A stretch of DNA of 64,000 bases, taken from positions 496,001 through 560,000 of the forward strand of contig NZ_AKKC02000015.1 of NCBI RefSeq assembly GCF_000282095.2, given 5' to 3'. The position numbers were made by a program, and so were the translations under genes. The notes under the pieces were generated by a model, which saw only the letters and a list, made by a program, of their open reading frames with translations, did no database searches and was not told the DNA's origin. Numbering within the stretch: position 1 is the first letter of the stretch; every line of letters starts with the position of its first letter. This DNA comes from Rhizobium sp. CF080. GTDB lineage: Bacteria > Pseudomonadota > Alphaproteobacteria > Rhizobiales > Rhizobiaceae. Below are positions 18,893 through 27,221 of this stretch, in pieces.

Positions 18893-19765
18893 ATGAGCGA
18901 CGACTTCAACACCCTGATCCTGACCGAGGTCCGCAGGCTTGCGGATGCGCTGGAACGGCTTGCGGGCCCTCCGCCGGCCATCAACGACTGGAACGCCGCC
19001 GACTGCTTCGTCTGGGTACCGGCAAACCAGCGCCTGCAGCCGGTGCCACGTCCGAACCGGGTTGCCCTGACGCTGATCCGCGGGGTCGACCACGTGCGCG
19101 ATATCCTGCATGAAAACACGCTGCGGTTCGCGGAAGGCTTTGCGGCCAACAACGTGCTCCTCTGGGGCGCCCGCGGCATGGGCAAGTCCTCGCTGGTCAA
19201 GGCCGTCCACGAGGACGTGCGCGCCGCAACCGGCATCTCGCTGAAGCTCGTCGAAGTGCATCGCGAGGACATCGCCTCGCTCCCTGCCCTGCTCGATATC
19301 CTGAAAGCTTCCGGCCAGCGCGTCATCGTGTTCTGTGACGATCTTTCCTTCGATCACGACGATACCGCCTACAAATCGCTGAAGGCAGCGCTCGACGGCG
19401 GTATCGAGGGGCGGCCGGACAACGTTCTGTTCTACGCGACGTCCAACCGCCGCCATCTCCTGCCGCGCCACATGATGGAGAACGAGCAGTCGACGGCGAT
19501 CAATCCGTCCGAGGCCGTTGAGGAAAAGGTGTCGCTCTCGGATCGGTTCGGCCTGTGGCTCGGCTTCCACAAATGCAGCCAGGACGACTATCTGAAGATG
19601 ATCGACGGTTATGCCGAGCATTTCGACCTCGGCCTCGATCAGGAAACCTTGCATCACGAGGCGCTCGAATGGGCGACGACCCGTGGCGGGCGTTCGGGCC
19701 GCGTCGCGTGGCAATATATCCAGGATCTCGCCGGGCGGCTGAGGAAGCCGCTTTCCAAGGATTGA
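18893..19765 (+). CDS. DUF815 family AAA-type ATPase
   Basis: A 290-residue ATP-binding protein. It begins with a short helical region (TEVRRLADALERLAG), then has VLLWGARGMGKSSLVKA (Walker A) at about residue 90 and VIVFCDDLSFDHDD (Walker B) at about residue 145, followed by NVLFYATSNRRHLLPRHM, the sensor region shared by DUF815 proteins. These are AAA+-like ATPases of unknown function. GGAGAAATACC supports the ATG at 18893. It is divergent from yajC and convergent with nlpD, with a bidirectional terminator between. Confidence 0.9.
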   Translation: MSDDFNTLILTEVRRLADALERLAGPPPAINDWNAADCFVWVPANQRLQPVPRPNRVALTLIRGVDHVRDILHENTLRFAEGFAANNVLLWGARGMGKSSLVKAVHEDVRAATGISLKLVEVHREDIASLPALLDILKASGQRVIVFCDDLSFDHDDTAYKSLKAALDGGIEGRPDNVLFYATSNRRHLLPRHMMENEQSTAINPSEAVEEKVSLSDRFGLWLGFHKCSQDDYLKMIDGYAEHFDLGLDQETLHHEALEWATTRGGRSGRVAWQYIQDLAGRLRKPLSKD

Positions 19766-19771
19766 GAACGC

Positions 19772-19797
19772 AAAAAGCCCGGCACTGCCGGGCTTTT
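19772..19797. terminator. bidirectional terminator between DUF815 gene and nlpD
   Basis: AAAAAGCCCGGC and GCCGGGCTTTT pair around ACT with A and T runs on both sides, placed between two convergent stop codons. It can serve both genes. Confidence 0.9.
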
Positions 19798-19820
19798 CTC
19801 CGTCCCCTGAAACGCACTAC

Positions 19821-21443
19821 TTATTCAAGGAAGGTAATCGGGTTGACCGGGGTTGCGTCCTTGCGGACCTCGAAGTGGACCTGCGGGCGCTTCGCGTCGC
19901 CACTCATGCCGGAGGCGGCGACCGTCTGGCCGCGGGTGATCTTCTGCCCGCGCGTGACATTGATGCTACCGGCATGGCCGTACACGGTGACCTTGCCGTC
20001 GTCGTGACGGACGAGAACCGTATTGCCGAGCTGCTTCAGGCCGTTGCCCGCATAGATGACCACACCGTTTTCGGCGGCCTTGATCGGCGTGCCTTCCGGA
20101 ACCGAGATGTCGATACCGTCATTGCGGTTGCCGTCGACGTTCTGGCCGTAACCGGCGATGACCGCACCGTTGACTGGCCAGCGATACTTGCCGATGCCGG
20201 TGGACTGAGGTGCTACAGAGGCGGTGTCCGACTTCTTCTCGACGTCGGCGACCGATGCGTTGTCGACAGCAGCCTTGGCTGCGGCCGGTGCCACAGACAC
20301 CTGGGCGACCTGAGCAGGTGCAGCGGCGACTGCCGGCTTCGGGGCCGCGGCTGCGGCCTTTTCGACCGGCTTCTGCGGAATGGATGCCGTCTTGACCGGA
20401 TCGGCGACAGGAGCCGCAGCGCCGTTCGCGACCTTGAGCGTCTGGCCGATCCGGACGCCACCGGAGGTCAGGTTGTTGGCGGCCTTCAGCTGATCGACCG
20501 GCGTGCCGGTCTCGCGAGCGATCTTGGTGATCGTGTCGCCCGGCTTGACCACATAGGTGCCACCTACCGGCTTGTCGCCGGGAGGCGTCAGCTTGGCGGG
20601 TTCGGCAATCGCCTTGTCGCGTGCCGGCGTCGGCAGAACGGCGAGTTTCTGGTCGGGCTCGCGGGCAGGTGCCGGAGCCTTGTTCTGGAGATCGATCGTA
20701 CCCGCCGCATTCTTGGCCGAATTCTGCGCCGTGCCGAAGGTCGGGATGATAACGGACTGGCCCGGGGCAACGGCGCCGCCGTTTGCCTTCAGGATTTCTT
20801 TTTCCGGAACGCCATAACGCTTGGAAAGGGTCGAGACCGTTTCGCCGGGCCGCAGCGTCACCTTGGGCGCATTGACCGTGGACCAGCCGGACATCGGCTT
20901 TGCGGTCGTGCCGGTGACGACATTGTCGGCCTTCAGCGTTGAGACAGACGGAGCGACCAGCGTGTTGGCAGCCGGTTGACGGCCTGGGAACGGCTGGGCG
21001 AGAGCTTCCTGGCGGGTCGCCGGATCGCGGCCCATCGGGGCGGCACTACGCTGTGGCGTGGCACCGGTCGGCGCCGCCAATTCCGAGCGTTGTACGGCGA
21101 CCGGAGCGGATGCCGTGCGTGCCGGTGAGGTATAACCGCCGGAGTTGCCGGGATAGGGCTGAGCCATGGCGGTATTGCGCGACCCGTAGTCGTTCCGCGG
21201 TATCGGCGGCAGAGCCTGAGCCTGTCCCGAGCCGAGATCCGCTTGCGGCGTTGGCGCGCGGCCATAGGCCCCACCACCCTGTCGCTGCGGTATGGACGCC
21301 GTCGTGATGTTGTCGGATTTCGAAAAGAGCCCCGAGAAACGCGTTGCGTCCGAACTGCACCCGGTCGCAGCACTGGCGAGCAGCGCCGCGACGGCAAATT
21401 TGATTACAGATTTTCCGAATTTCGGAGAACTCTTCATACGCAT
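19821..21443 (-). CDS. nlpD: NlpD-like LysM/LytM (M23) lipoprotein
   Basis: An outer-membrane-type lipoprotein of about 540 residues: signal peptide with lipobox LLASAATGC, a long Pro/Ala/Gln-rich linker, LysM repeat 1 (VTLRPGETVSTLSKRYGVPE), LysM repeat 2 (TYVVKPGDTITKIARETGTP), another Ala/Pro linker, and a C-terminal M23/LytM domain. The LytM site is degenerate: Asn replaces His in NDGID, and QVH replaces HxH in the last motif, as in E. coli NlpD, which activates amidases rather than cutting peptidoglycan. Order surE-pcm-nlpD matches E. coli. Expected role: septal peptidoglycan splitting. The start at 21443 follows TAGGTCGAG. Confidence 0.9.
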   Translation of the reverse strand: MRMKSSPKFGKSVIKFAVAALLASAATGCSSDATRFSGLFSKSDNITTASIPQRQGGGAYGRAPTPQADLGSGQAQALPPIPRNDYGSRNTAMAQPYPGNSGGYTSPARTASAPVAVQRSELAAPTGATPQRSAAPMGRDPATRQEALAQPFPGRQPAANTLVAPSVSTLKADNVVTGTTAKPMSGWSTVNAPKVTLRPGETVSTLSKRYGVPEKEILKANGGAVAPGQSVIIPTFGTAQNSAKNAAGTIDLQNKAPAPAREPDQKLAVLPTPARDKAIAEPAKLTPPGDKPVGGTYVVKPGDTITKIARETGTPVDQLKAANNLTSGGVRIGQTLKVANGAAAPVADPVKTASIPQKPVEKAAAAAPKPAVAAAPAQVAQVSVAPAAAKAAVDNASVADVEKKSDTASVAPQSTGIGKYRWPVNGAVIAGYGQNVDGNRNDGIDISVPEGTPIKAAENGVVIYAGNGLKQLGNTVLVRHDDGKVTVYGHAGSINVTRGQKITRGQTVAASGMSGDAKRPQVHFEVRKDATPVNPITFLE

Positions 21444-21592
21444 GACTCGACCTACAGATACGCAACCATCGTGAGAGTCATTAAAACGCGTTAGTCTTAC
21501 TGCACCGTTAAAGGGCAGACATTGTCCTAAAATTTTTGGGAAATTGATAACCATGACGGCTGAAAGGCCGCCGCGGCACGGAACAAAACAGC

Positions 21593-22231
21593 CTATAGCG
21601 CCGCCGCGATATGCGGAACGATCGGCAGGAAGGGAACCGGGAACAGATCCTCGCGCTCGAATCGGCTGCCGGTCTTGGTCAGGCGCACCATCATGCAGGC
21701 CTCGCCCTCTATTAGCGGGGCAAGCATCGACCCGCCATGGGTGAGCTGCTCGGCATAGAATCGCGGAAGTGACGGGAAGGCTGCCGTGACGAAAATTCGG
21801 TCGAACGTGCCCTCGCCCGGCATGCCGTTGCCGCCGTCCGCCTGGCGCACAACGACATTGCGCAGCCCCAGCGCATCCATCCGGCTCTGAGCGGCGGTGA
21901 CCAGCGTGCGGTAGCGCTCGACGCTCAACACCCGCTCAGCGATTCGCGCGATGACGGCGGCAGTGAAGCCGCTGCCGGTGCCGATTTCGAGCACCCGATG
22001 CCCGGGCTTGACCTGCAGGCGATGCAGCAGGCGCACGGCGAGATCGGCGCCTTCCATGAAGGACCCGCAATCGATCGGCACGGTCCGGCTGGAATAGGCG
22101 TCTTCGGCAAGCGGCGGCGGCACGAACTGCGAGCGCTGTGTCTGCTCAACGGCGGTCAGCAGATCGAGGTCGGAAATGCCTTCCGACCTGAGGCGCAGCA
22201 CGAGCGCCGCAAAACCCTCTTTTTCGACCAT
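21593..22231 (-). CDS. pcm: protein-L-isoaspartate O-methyltransferase
   Basis: Repairs isoaspartyl damage in proteins using S-adenosylmethionine. The roughly 212-residue protein has the SAM motif VLEIGTGSGFTAAVIA, preceded by the family region QFVPPPLAEDAYSSRTVPID and followed by DRIFVTAAFPSLP. ATG 22231 is given; an alternative TTG at 22243 would create a 4-base overlap with the surE stop codon. It is the last gene of the serS-surE-pcm series. A second, divergent pcm paralog is at 43939-44592. Confidence 0.93.
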   Translation of the reverse strand: MVEKEGFAALVLRLRSEGISDLDLLTAVEQTQRSQFVPPPLAEDAYSSRTVPIDCGSFMEGADLAVRLLHRLQVKPGHRVLEIGTGSGFTAAVIARIAERVLSVERYRTLVTAAQSRMDALGLRNVVVRQADGGNGMPGEGTFDRIFVTAAFPSLPRFYAEQLTHGGSMLAPLIEGEACMMVRLTKTGSRFEREDLFPVPFLPIVPHIAAAL

Positions 22232-22239
22232 GCCAGATT

Positions 22240-23010
22240 TCAATCGGCGGCTCCAAATCCCAATGCCTTGGCGACACGATCCTGAACCGAATAGTCGGTC
22301 AGGTCCAGCTTCAGCGGCGTCACGGAGATCTTGTTCTCCTTCAACGCCTGGATATCGGTGCCGTCACGGAAATTGCCCTTCCGCTCACCGAAGCGGAGCC
22401 AGTAATAGGGTTTGCCGCGACCATCCTCGCGGGCATCGATCGTCAGGCCGAAATCAAGCTTGCCCTGCGAGGTCACTTCGACGCCCTGCACATCGTCCGG
22501 TTCGCAATTCGGGAAGTTCAGATTGAGGAAAGTGCCGTCCGGCAGGTCCACGTCGATCAGTTTGCCAATGAGATCTGCCGCATAGGATTCAACGACTTCC
22601 CAAGGCACGACCCGACCGTCTTCGCGCCGCACCGCCTGGCTCAGCGCAAAGGAGCGCACGCCCTGCAGCGTGCCTTCGATCGCGCCGGCGATCGTGCCGG
22701 AATAGGTGACGTCATCGGCCATGTTGGCGCCATCGTTGACGCCCGAGAGCACTAGGTCCGGTTTTCCCGGCAGGACCTCACGAATACCCATGATGACACA
22801 ATCGGTCGGCGTGCCGCGCAGGGCGAAATGCTTGTCGCCCACCTTACGCAGACGGAGCGGTTCGGAGAGCGTCAGCGAATGTGCCAGACCGCTCTGATCG
22901 GTTTCCGGCGCGACGATCCAGACATCGTCCGACAGTTTTCGGGCGATTCGCTCGAGAACGGCGAGGCCTTCGGCGTGAATGCCGTCATCATTGGTCAGAA
23001 GTATCCGCAT
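22240..23010 (-). CDS. surE: 5'/3'-nucleotidase SurE
   Basis: A metal-dependent nucleotidase/survival protein of 256 residues. The signature MRILLTNDDGIHAEGL opens the protein (Asp8, Asp9 metal ligands), followed by PETDQSG, LRGTPTDCV (T-P-x-D) and the VLSGVNDGANMADDVTYSGTV-type block (SGxNxG, here SGVNDG). Its start codon overlaps the serS stop by one base (TGATG), indicating translational coupling. Confidence 0.96.
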   Translation of the reverse strand: MRILLTNDDGIHAEGLAVLERIARKLSDDVWIVAPETDQSGLAHSLTLSEPLRLRKVGDKHFALRGTPTDCVIMGIREVLPGKPDLVLSGVNDGANMADDVTYSGTIAGAIEGTLQGVRSFALSQAVRREDGRVVPWEVVESYAADLIGKLIDVDLPDGTFLNLNFPNCEPDDVQGVEVTSQGKLDFGLTIDAREDGRGKPYYWLRFGERKGNFRDGTDIQALKENKISVTPLKLDLTDYSVQDRVAKALGFGAAD

Positions 23011-24293
23011 CAGGCCGCCCGCTCGATCTTGGTCAGGCCACCCATATACGGCAAAAGCGCGTCCGGAATTGTGACCGAACCATCCTCGTTCAGGTAATTT
23101 TCCATGACGGCGATCAGGCAGCGGCCGACTGCGACGCCCGAGCCGTTCAACGTGTGAACGAACTTCAGCGCCTTGTCGTCCTTGGCTCGATAACGCGCGT
23201 TCATGCGACGCCCCTGGAAATCGCCGCAGACGGAGCAGGACGAGATTTCGCGATAGGTGTCCTGGCCGGGCAGCCAGACCTCGATGTCATAGGTCTTGCG
23301 CGCGCCAAATCCCATGTCGCCGGTGCAGAGCGTCATGGTGCGGAAATGCAGGCCGAGGCGTTTCAGCATGTTCTCGGCGCATTCGGTCATCCGCTCGTGC
23401 TCGGCGATCGAGCTTTCCTGGTCGGTGATCGATACGAGTTCGCACTTCCAGAACTGGTGCTGGCGCAGCATGCCGCGGGTATCGCGGCCAGCGGAACCGG
23501 CTTCCGAACGGAAGGACGGCGTCAGCGCCGTGAAGCGGAGCGGCAGCTTTTCCTGCTCCAGCATTTCCCCGGAAACGAGGTTGGTGAGCGTCACTTCCGC
23601 CGTCGGGATCAGGTAACGGCCATCGGTCGTCTTGAAGAGGTCTTCCTCGAACTTCGGCAGCTGGCCGGTGCCATACATCGTCTCGCCCTTCACCATCAGC
23701 GGCGAAGAGACTTCGGTATAGCCATGCTCGGTCGTGTGCATGTCGATCATGAACTGGCCGAGCGCCCGCTCGAGCCTGGCAAGCTGGCCGGTAAGGACCG
23801 TGAAACGCGAGCCGGAGAGCTTGGTGGCGCGCTCGAAATCCATCATCCCGAGGGCTTCGCCAATCTCGTAATGCTCCTTTGCCGCATGGTTCCAGCGCGG
23901 CTTTTCGCCGACCACGTGCTTGACCACGTTGTCGTGCTCGTCCTTGCCGACCGGCACGTCGTCGAGCGGGATGTTCGGGATGCGCGAGAGAGCATCGTCG
24001 AGCGCCGCGACAGCGTCGCGCTCTTCCTGCTCGGCAACCGGCATCGTCTCCTTGATGGTGGCGACTTCGGCCTTCAGCTTTTCCGCAAGCTCGGAATTCT
24101 TCTGTCCGAGCGCGATGCCAATCTCCTTGGAGGCGGCGTTGCGGCGGGACTGCATGTCCTGAAGCTTCTGGATGACGGAACGGCGCTTGTCGTCCAGCGC
24201 CAGGAGGGTTGCCGCCATGGGCTCTGCACCGCGCTTGCTCAGCGCCGCATCCAAAGCCCCTTCGTTTTCACGGATCCACTTGATATCGAGCAT
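23010..24293 (-). CDS. serS: seryl-tRNA synthetase
   Basis: Charges tRNA-Ser with serine. The 427-residue class II synthetase has the long N-terminal coiled-coil arm (residues about 30-105, KLQDMQSRRNAASKEIG... LKAEVATIKETMP) and the catalytic core with motif 2 (PLRFTALTPSFRSEAGSAG, then RGMLRQHQF) and motif 3 (NGSGVAVGRCLIAVMENY). It is the first of three tightly packed genes, serS-surE-pcm, downstream of tatC with a gap of about 55 bases. Confidence 0.97.
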   Translation of the reverse strand: MLDIKWIRENEGALDAALSKRGAEPMAATLLALDDKRRSVIQKLQDMQSRRNAASKEIGIALGQKNSELAEKLKAEVATIKETMPVAEQEERDAVAALDDALSRIPNIPLDDVPVGKDEHDNVVKHVVGEKPRWNHAAKEHYEIGEALGMMDFERATKLSGSRFTVLTGQLARLERALGQFMIDMHTTEHGYTEVSSPLMVKGETMYGTGQLPKFEEDLFKTTDGRYLIPTAEVTLTNLVSGEMLEQEKLPLRFTALTPSFRSEAGSAGRDTRGMLRQHQFWKCELVSITDQESSIAEHERMTECAENMLKRLGLHFRTMTLCTGDMGFGARKTYDIEVWLPGQDTYREISSCSVCGDFQGRRMNARYRAKDDKALKFVHTLNGSGVAVGRCLIAVMENYLNEDGSVTIPDALLPYMGGLTKIERAA

Positions 24294-24348
24294 CTTGCCT
24301 TGCCTTTAGAGCGGAACGCCGCGAACTCGCGAGGCAGGCCGGAAGGCT

Positions 24349-25173
24349 TCAGGCCTTGTCCGTCTCCGCAACATCCGAAGGTTCCTGCTCCGAAAGCTTT
24401 TCCTCGGCACGTTTGCGCTCGACGAGTCGTGCGGCGTAGATGGAAATCTCGTAGAGAAGGATGGTCGGCAGTGCAAGACCGATCTGGGACATCGGATCGG
24501 GCGGGGTCAGCACGGCAGCGACCACGAAGGCCAGCACGATCGCGTATTTGCGCTTCTGCCGCAGCCAGTCGCTGGACAGGATGCCGACGCGCGCCAGCAG
24601 CGTGGTGATGACCGGAAGCTGGAACACCAGGCCGAAGGACAGGACCAGCGTCATGATCAGGCTCAGATATTCCGAGACCCGCGGCAGAAGCGAAATGCCG
24701 ACTTCACCCTCGGTCGGCGCCTGCTGCATGGCGAGGAAAAACCACATGACCATGGGGGTGAAGAAAAAATAGACCAGCGCGCCGCCCATCAGGAAGAGTA
24801 TCGGGGAAGCGACCAGGAACGGCAGGAAGGCCGCCCGTTCGTTCTTGTAGAGGCCTGGTGCCACGAACTTGTAGATCTGCGAAGCGATCACCGGGAAGGC
24901 GATCACCAACGCCCCGAACATCGCCACCTTCACCTGGGTGAAGAAGAACTCTTGCGGCGCCGTATAGATCAGCTCGGACTTGGCAAGATCGAGATGAGCC
25001 CAGAGGACGGCCCATTTGTAGGGCACGACAAGCAGGTTGAAGAGCTGCTTGGCGAAGAAGAAGCAGACGACGAACGCAACGAAGAACGCTCCGATCGACC
25101 AGATCAGCCGGGTGCGCAGCTCCATCAGATGCTCGATGAGCGGCTGCGGCTTGTCTTCGATGTCACCGCTCAT
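24349..25173 (-). CDS. tatC: Sec-independent translocase subunit TatC
   Basis: The core membrane component of the twin-arginine translocase, which receives folded proteins with RR signal peptides. It has 274 residues, six predicted helices, the conserved N-terminal PLIEHLMELRTRLIWS, and the loop around KNERAAFLPFLVASPILFLMGG. The start overlaps the tatB stop by four bases. It is followed by an acidic tail (SEQEPSDVAETDKA). One clear Tat-type substrate candidate in the window is the binding protein at 52773. Confidence 0.97.
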   Translation of the reverse strand: MSGDIEDKPQPLIEHLMELRTRLIWSIGAFFVAFVVCFFFAKQLFNLLVVPYKWAVLWAHLDLAKSELIYTAPQEFFFTQVKVAMFGALVIAFPVIASQIYKFVAPGLYKNERAAFLPFLVASPILFLMGGALVYFFFTPMVMWFFLAMQQAPTEGEVGISLLPRVSEYLSLIMTLVLSFGLVFQLPVITTLLARVGILSSDWLRQKRKYAIVLAFVVAAVLTPPDPMSQIGLALPTILLYEISIYAARLVERKRAEEKLSEQEPSDVAETDKA

Positions 25174-25910
25174 GCGTCGTCCTTCGGGGTATCGGTCGTC
25201 TTCGGTGCTCGCTTGCGGGCCGGAGCCTTGACGGTCGCTTCATCCACAGTCTGGGCGACGGGTGCATCCACAGTCTGGGCGACGGGTGCGGGCTTCGCTG
25301 CCGCGCGGCTGCGCTTTGGTTTTTCGACAATAGCGACCGGGGCGGCGGGAGCCGCGGTGGTCTCGATGACGGGTTTTGCCCTGGCAGCAGTCTTGCGGAC
25401 CGGCTTCGGCTTTTCCGCGACGGTTGCAGCCGCAGCAGCCTCAGGCGAGGCAGGCACGGACTGGGCCGGAGCCGACACCGGTGTCGCAGCGGCAGGCGCA
25501 GCCGACGGGAAGTTCGCCGGGATCTCGGGAGCCGCGTCGACGGGGGACGTGCCCTCGACTGCCTGCTGGGCCTCGATATCGGTCTGGCTAACCGCCGCCG
25601 TGGGCATCTGCGTCGCCTTCTGCAGGTCGGCGCGGATTTCCTGCCCCATCTGGCGGAGCGGGTTGATCGCATCCCTCAGCGCATTGGTCGGGTTCAGCCG
25701 CTGCGCATCCGAAATCGTCTTGCGCACGTCGTCGAGTTCCGACTCCTTCAGCGCTTCATCGAATTGCGCGCGGAATTCGCCGGCCATCTTGCGCAGATTG
25801 GTCGTCATCTTGCCGAAGGCCCTGAGCATGGGCGGCAAATCCTTTGGACCAACCACGACGATCAATACGATCGCGATGACAAGAAGCTCGGTCCAGCCGA
25901 TATCAAACAT
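25170..25910 (-). CDS. tatB: Tat translocase subunit TatB
   Basis: A 246-residue TatB with the single N-terminal membrane helix (FDIGWTELLVIAIVLIVVVG), the hinge PKDLPPMLRAFGK and an amphipathic helix (KMAGEFRAQFDEALKESEL). The second half is a long Ala/Pro/Val tail with interspersed Lys/Arg, common in rhizobial TatB. A perfect 24-bp tandem duplication at 25241-25288 encodes APVAQTVD twice. TatB and TatC form the receptor for twin-arginine signals. Confidence 0.95.
   Translation of the reverse strand: MFDIGWTELLVIAIVLIVVVGPKDLPPMLRAFGKMTTNLRKMAGEFRAQFDEALKESELDDVRKTISDAQRLNPTNALRDAINPLRQMGQEIRADLQKATQMPTAAVSQTDIEAQQAVEGTSPVDAAPEIPANFPSAAPAAATPVSAPAQSVPASPEAAAAATVAEKPKPVRKTAARAKPVIETTAAPAAPVAIVEKPKRSRAAAKPAPVAQTVDAPVAQTVDEATVKAPARKRAPKTTDTPKDDA
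25241..25288. repeat. 24-bp perfect tandem duplication inside tatB
   Basis: The unit CATCCACAGTCTGGGCGACG plus GGTG occurs twice without mismatch, in frame, adding one copy of the octapeptide APVAQTVD to the disordered TatB tail. Perfect identity suggests a recent slippage event. Confidence 0.95.
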
Positions 25911-25943
25911 TCAATGAGGCTCCTGGAACCCGCCACTCGGACA

Positions 25944-26168
25944 TTAGGACCGGGTGGTATCCTTGACCTCTTCAGGCTTAAGATCGACGGTCTTCGCCGT
26001 GTTCGTCGCGCCGTTCGCCTCGGGGGCGTCCTCGTCGCTCATGCCCTTCTTGAAGCTCTTGATGCCCTTGGCGAAATCGCCCATCAGTTCCGGAATCTTG
26101 CCGCGCCCAAAGAGGACAAGCACGATGACCAGAACGATCAGCCAATGCCACACACTGAAAGAACCCAT
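25944..26168 (-). CDS. tatA: Tat translocase subunit TatA
   Basis: A 74-residue pore-forming Tat subunit: a transmembrane helix (WHWLIVLVIVLVLFGRG), the conserved FGRGKIPELMGDFAKGIKSF amphipathic helix, and a polar tail. It is the first gene of tatABC, which runs directly into tatB after 33 bases. The promoter should lie in the 336-base gap upstream. Confidence 0.97.
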   Translation of the reverse strand: MGSFSVWHWLIVLVIVLVLFGRGKIPELMGDFAKGIKSFKKGMSDEDAPEANGATNTAKTVDLKPEEVKDTTRS

Positions 26169-26504
26169 AAGTCCAACTCCATTAGTACCGTTTCATCGAT
26201 GTAAGCTCTTTGTGATGCTTTTTCAAACACCAAAATGCCCCAGAGGCGACCGTTATCGGGACGTCCTAAATCCAGGCGCCAGTTGATCGCCGCAGATGCG
26301 GCACGTACCGGTTGACTGGCTCGAGGGAACCACGAGCGTCAGGCACTCCGCACCGCCGGTAACCGTTGCGACAGAGCCCAAACTGTGGGGCCCTCGCACC
26401 GCTGAATATGACACGCCGCCGCTGCTCGCCGAAGGGCGCATGCGGGCTTTTCGCCCATGGTGCGACAGACCGACGCGCTTCAAGGCCGCAACAGCCAAGC
26501 TTTT
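26169..26504. other. 336-base gap between scpB and tatA
   Basis: Upstream region of tatABC. Open frames cross it on both strands (minus 26253-26498 and plus from 26296), but neither has a ribosome binding site or a recognised family, so I do not annotate a gene. A T-rich/A-rich segment at 26200-26240 may hold the tat promoter. Nothing else is recognised. Confidence 0.4.
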
Positions 26505-27221
26505 TTATTCCTCCGCGTCACCGCCCGGCGTCAACAGACCGAGCTCCTCAAGGTCGAGCTGGGTGATCGGGTCCTCGTCCTCGGAAAGCTCGTCGACATT
26601 GATCGGGACAGGGATCGCAAAGCCCGGCGGGATGCGGCCGGAGAGCAGGCCCGCGCCCTTCAATTCTTCGAGACCGGGGAGATCGCGCAGCTCCTCCAGT
26701 CCGAAATGGTCGAGGAAATCAGGCGTCGTGCCGAGCGTCACCGGCCGTCCCGGTGTACGGCGGCGGCCCCGGAAGCGGACCCAGCCCGCCTCCATCAGCA
26801 CGTCGAGCGTGCCCTTGGACGTCTGCACGCCGCGGATCTCCTCGATCTCGGCGCGGGTGACCGGCTGGTGATAGGCGATGATGGCAAGCACTTCGAGCGC
26901 CGCACGCGACAGCTTCTTCGTCTCGTTATCCTCCTTGTGAATAACAAAGGAGAGATCAGCGGCGGTGCGGAAGGCCCAGCGGTCACCGGTCCGGATCAGG
27001 TTGACTCCCCGTGGAGCGTAGACCTCCACAAGGCGGTGCATGACGGCGTTCACATTGGTTCCGCGCGGCAGGTGTTCGGCCAGGAATGTTTCGGAAACAG
27101 GCTCGGCAGAGGCGAAGACCAGCGCCTCGGCGATCCGCTCGACCTCAGCCAACGAGAAAGGGGCAGACTCCGCGTCCTCTTCGTCGGCGATCGGCAGATC
27201 GTCGTCATCCTGCGGCGTCAA
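26505..27221 (-). CDS. scpB: SMC-ScpAB condensin subunit ScpB
   Basis: A 238-residue kleisin-associated winged-helix protein that pairs with ScpA and SMC for chromosome organisation and segregation. It shows the ScpB signature AEALVFASAEPVSETFLAE, LSRAALEVLAIIAYHQPVTR and EIEEIRGVQTSKGTLDVLME. The N- and C-terminal ends are acidic. The start overlaps the scpA stop by four bases. Confidence 0.96.
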   Translation of the reverse strand: MTPQDDDDLPIADEEDAESAPFSLAEVERIAEALVFASAEPVSETFLAEHLPRGTNVNAVMHRLVEVYAPRGVNLIRTGDRWAFRTAADLSFVIHKEDNETKKLSRAALEVLAIIAYHQPVTRAEIEEIRGVQTSKGTLDVLMEAGWVRFRGRRRTPGRPVTLGTTPDFLDHFGLEELRDLPGLEELKGAGLLSGRIPPGFAIPVPINVDELSEDEDPITQLDLEELGLLTPGGDAEE

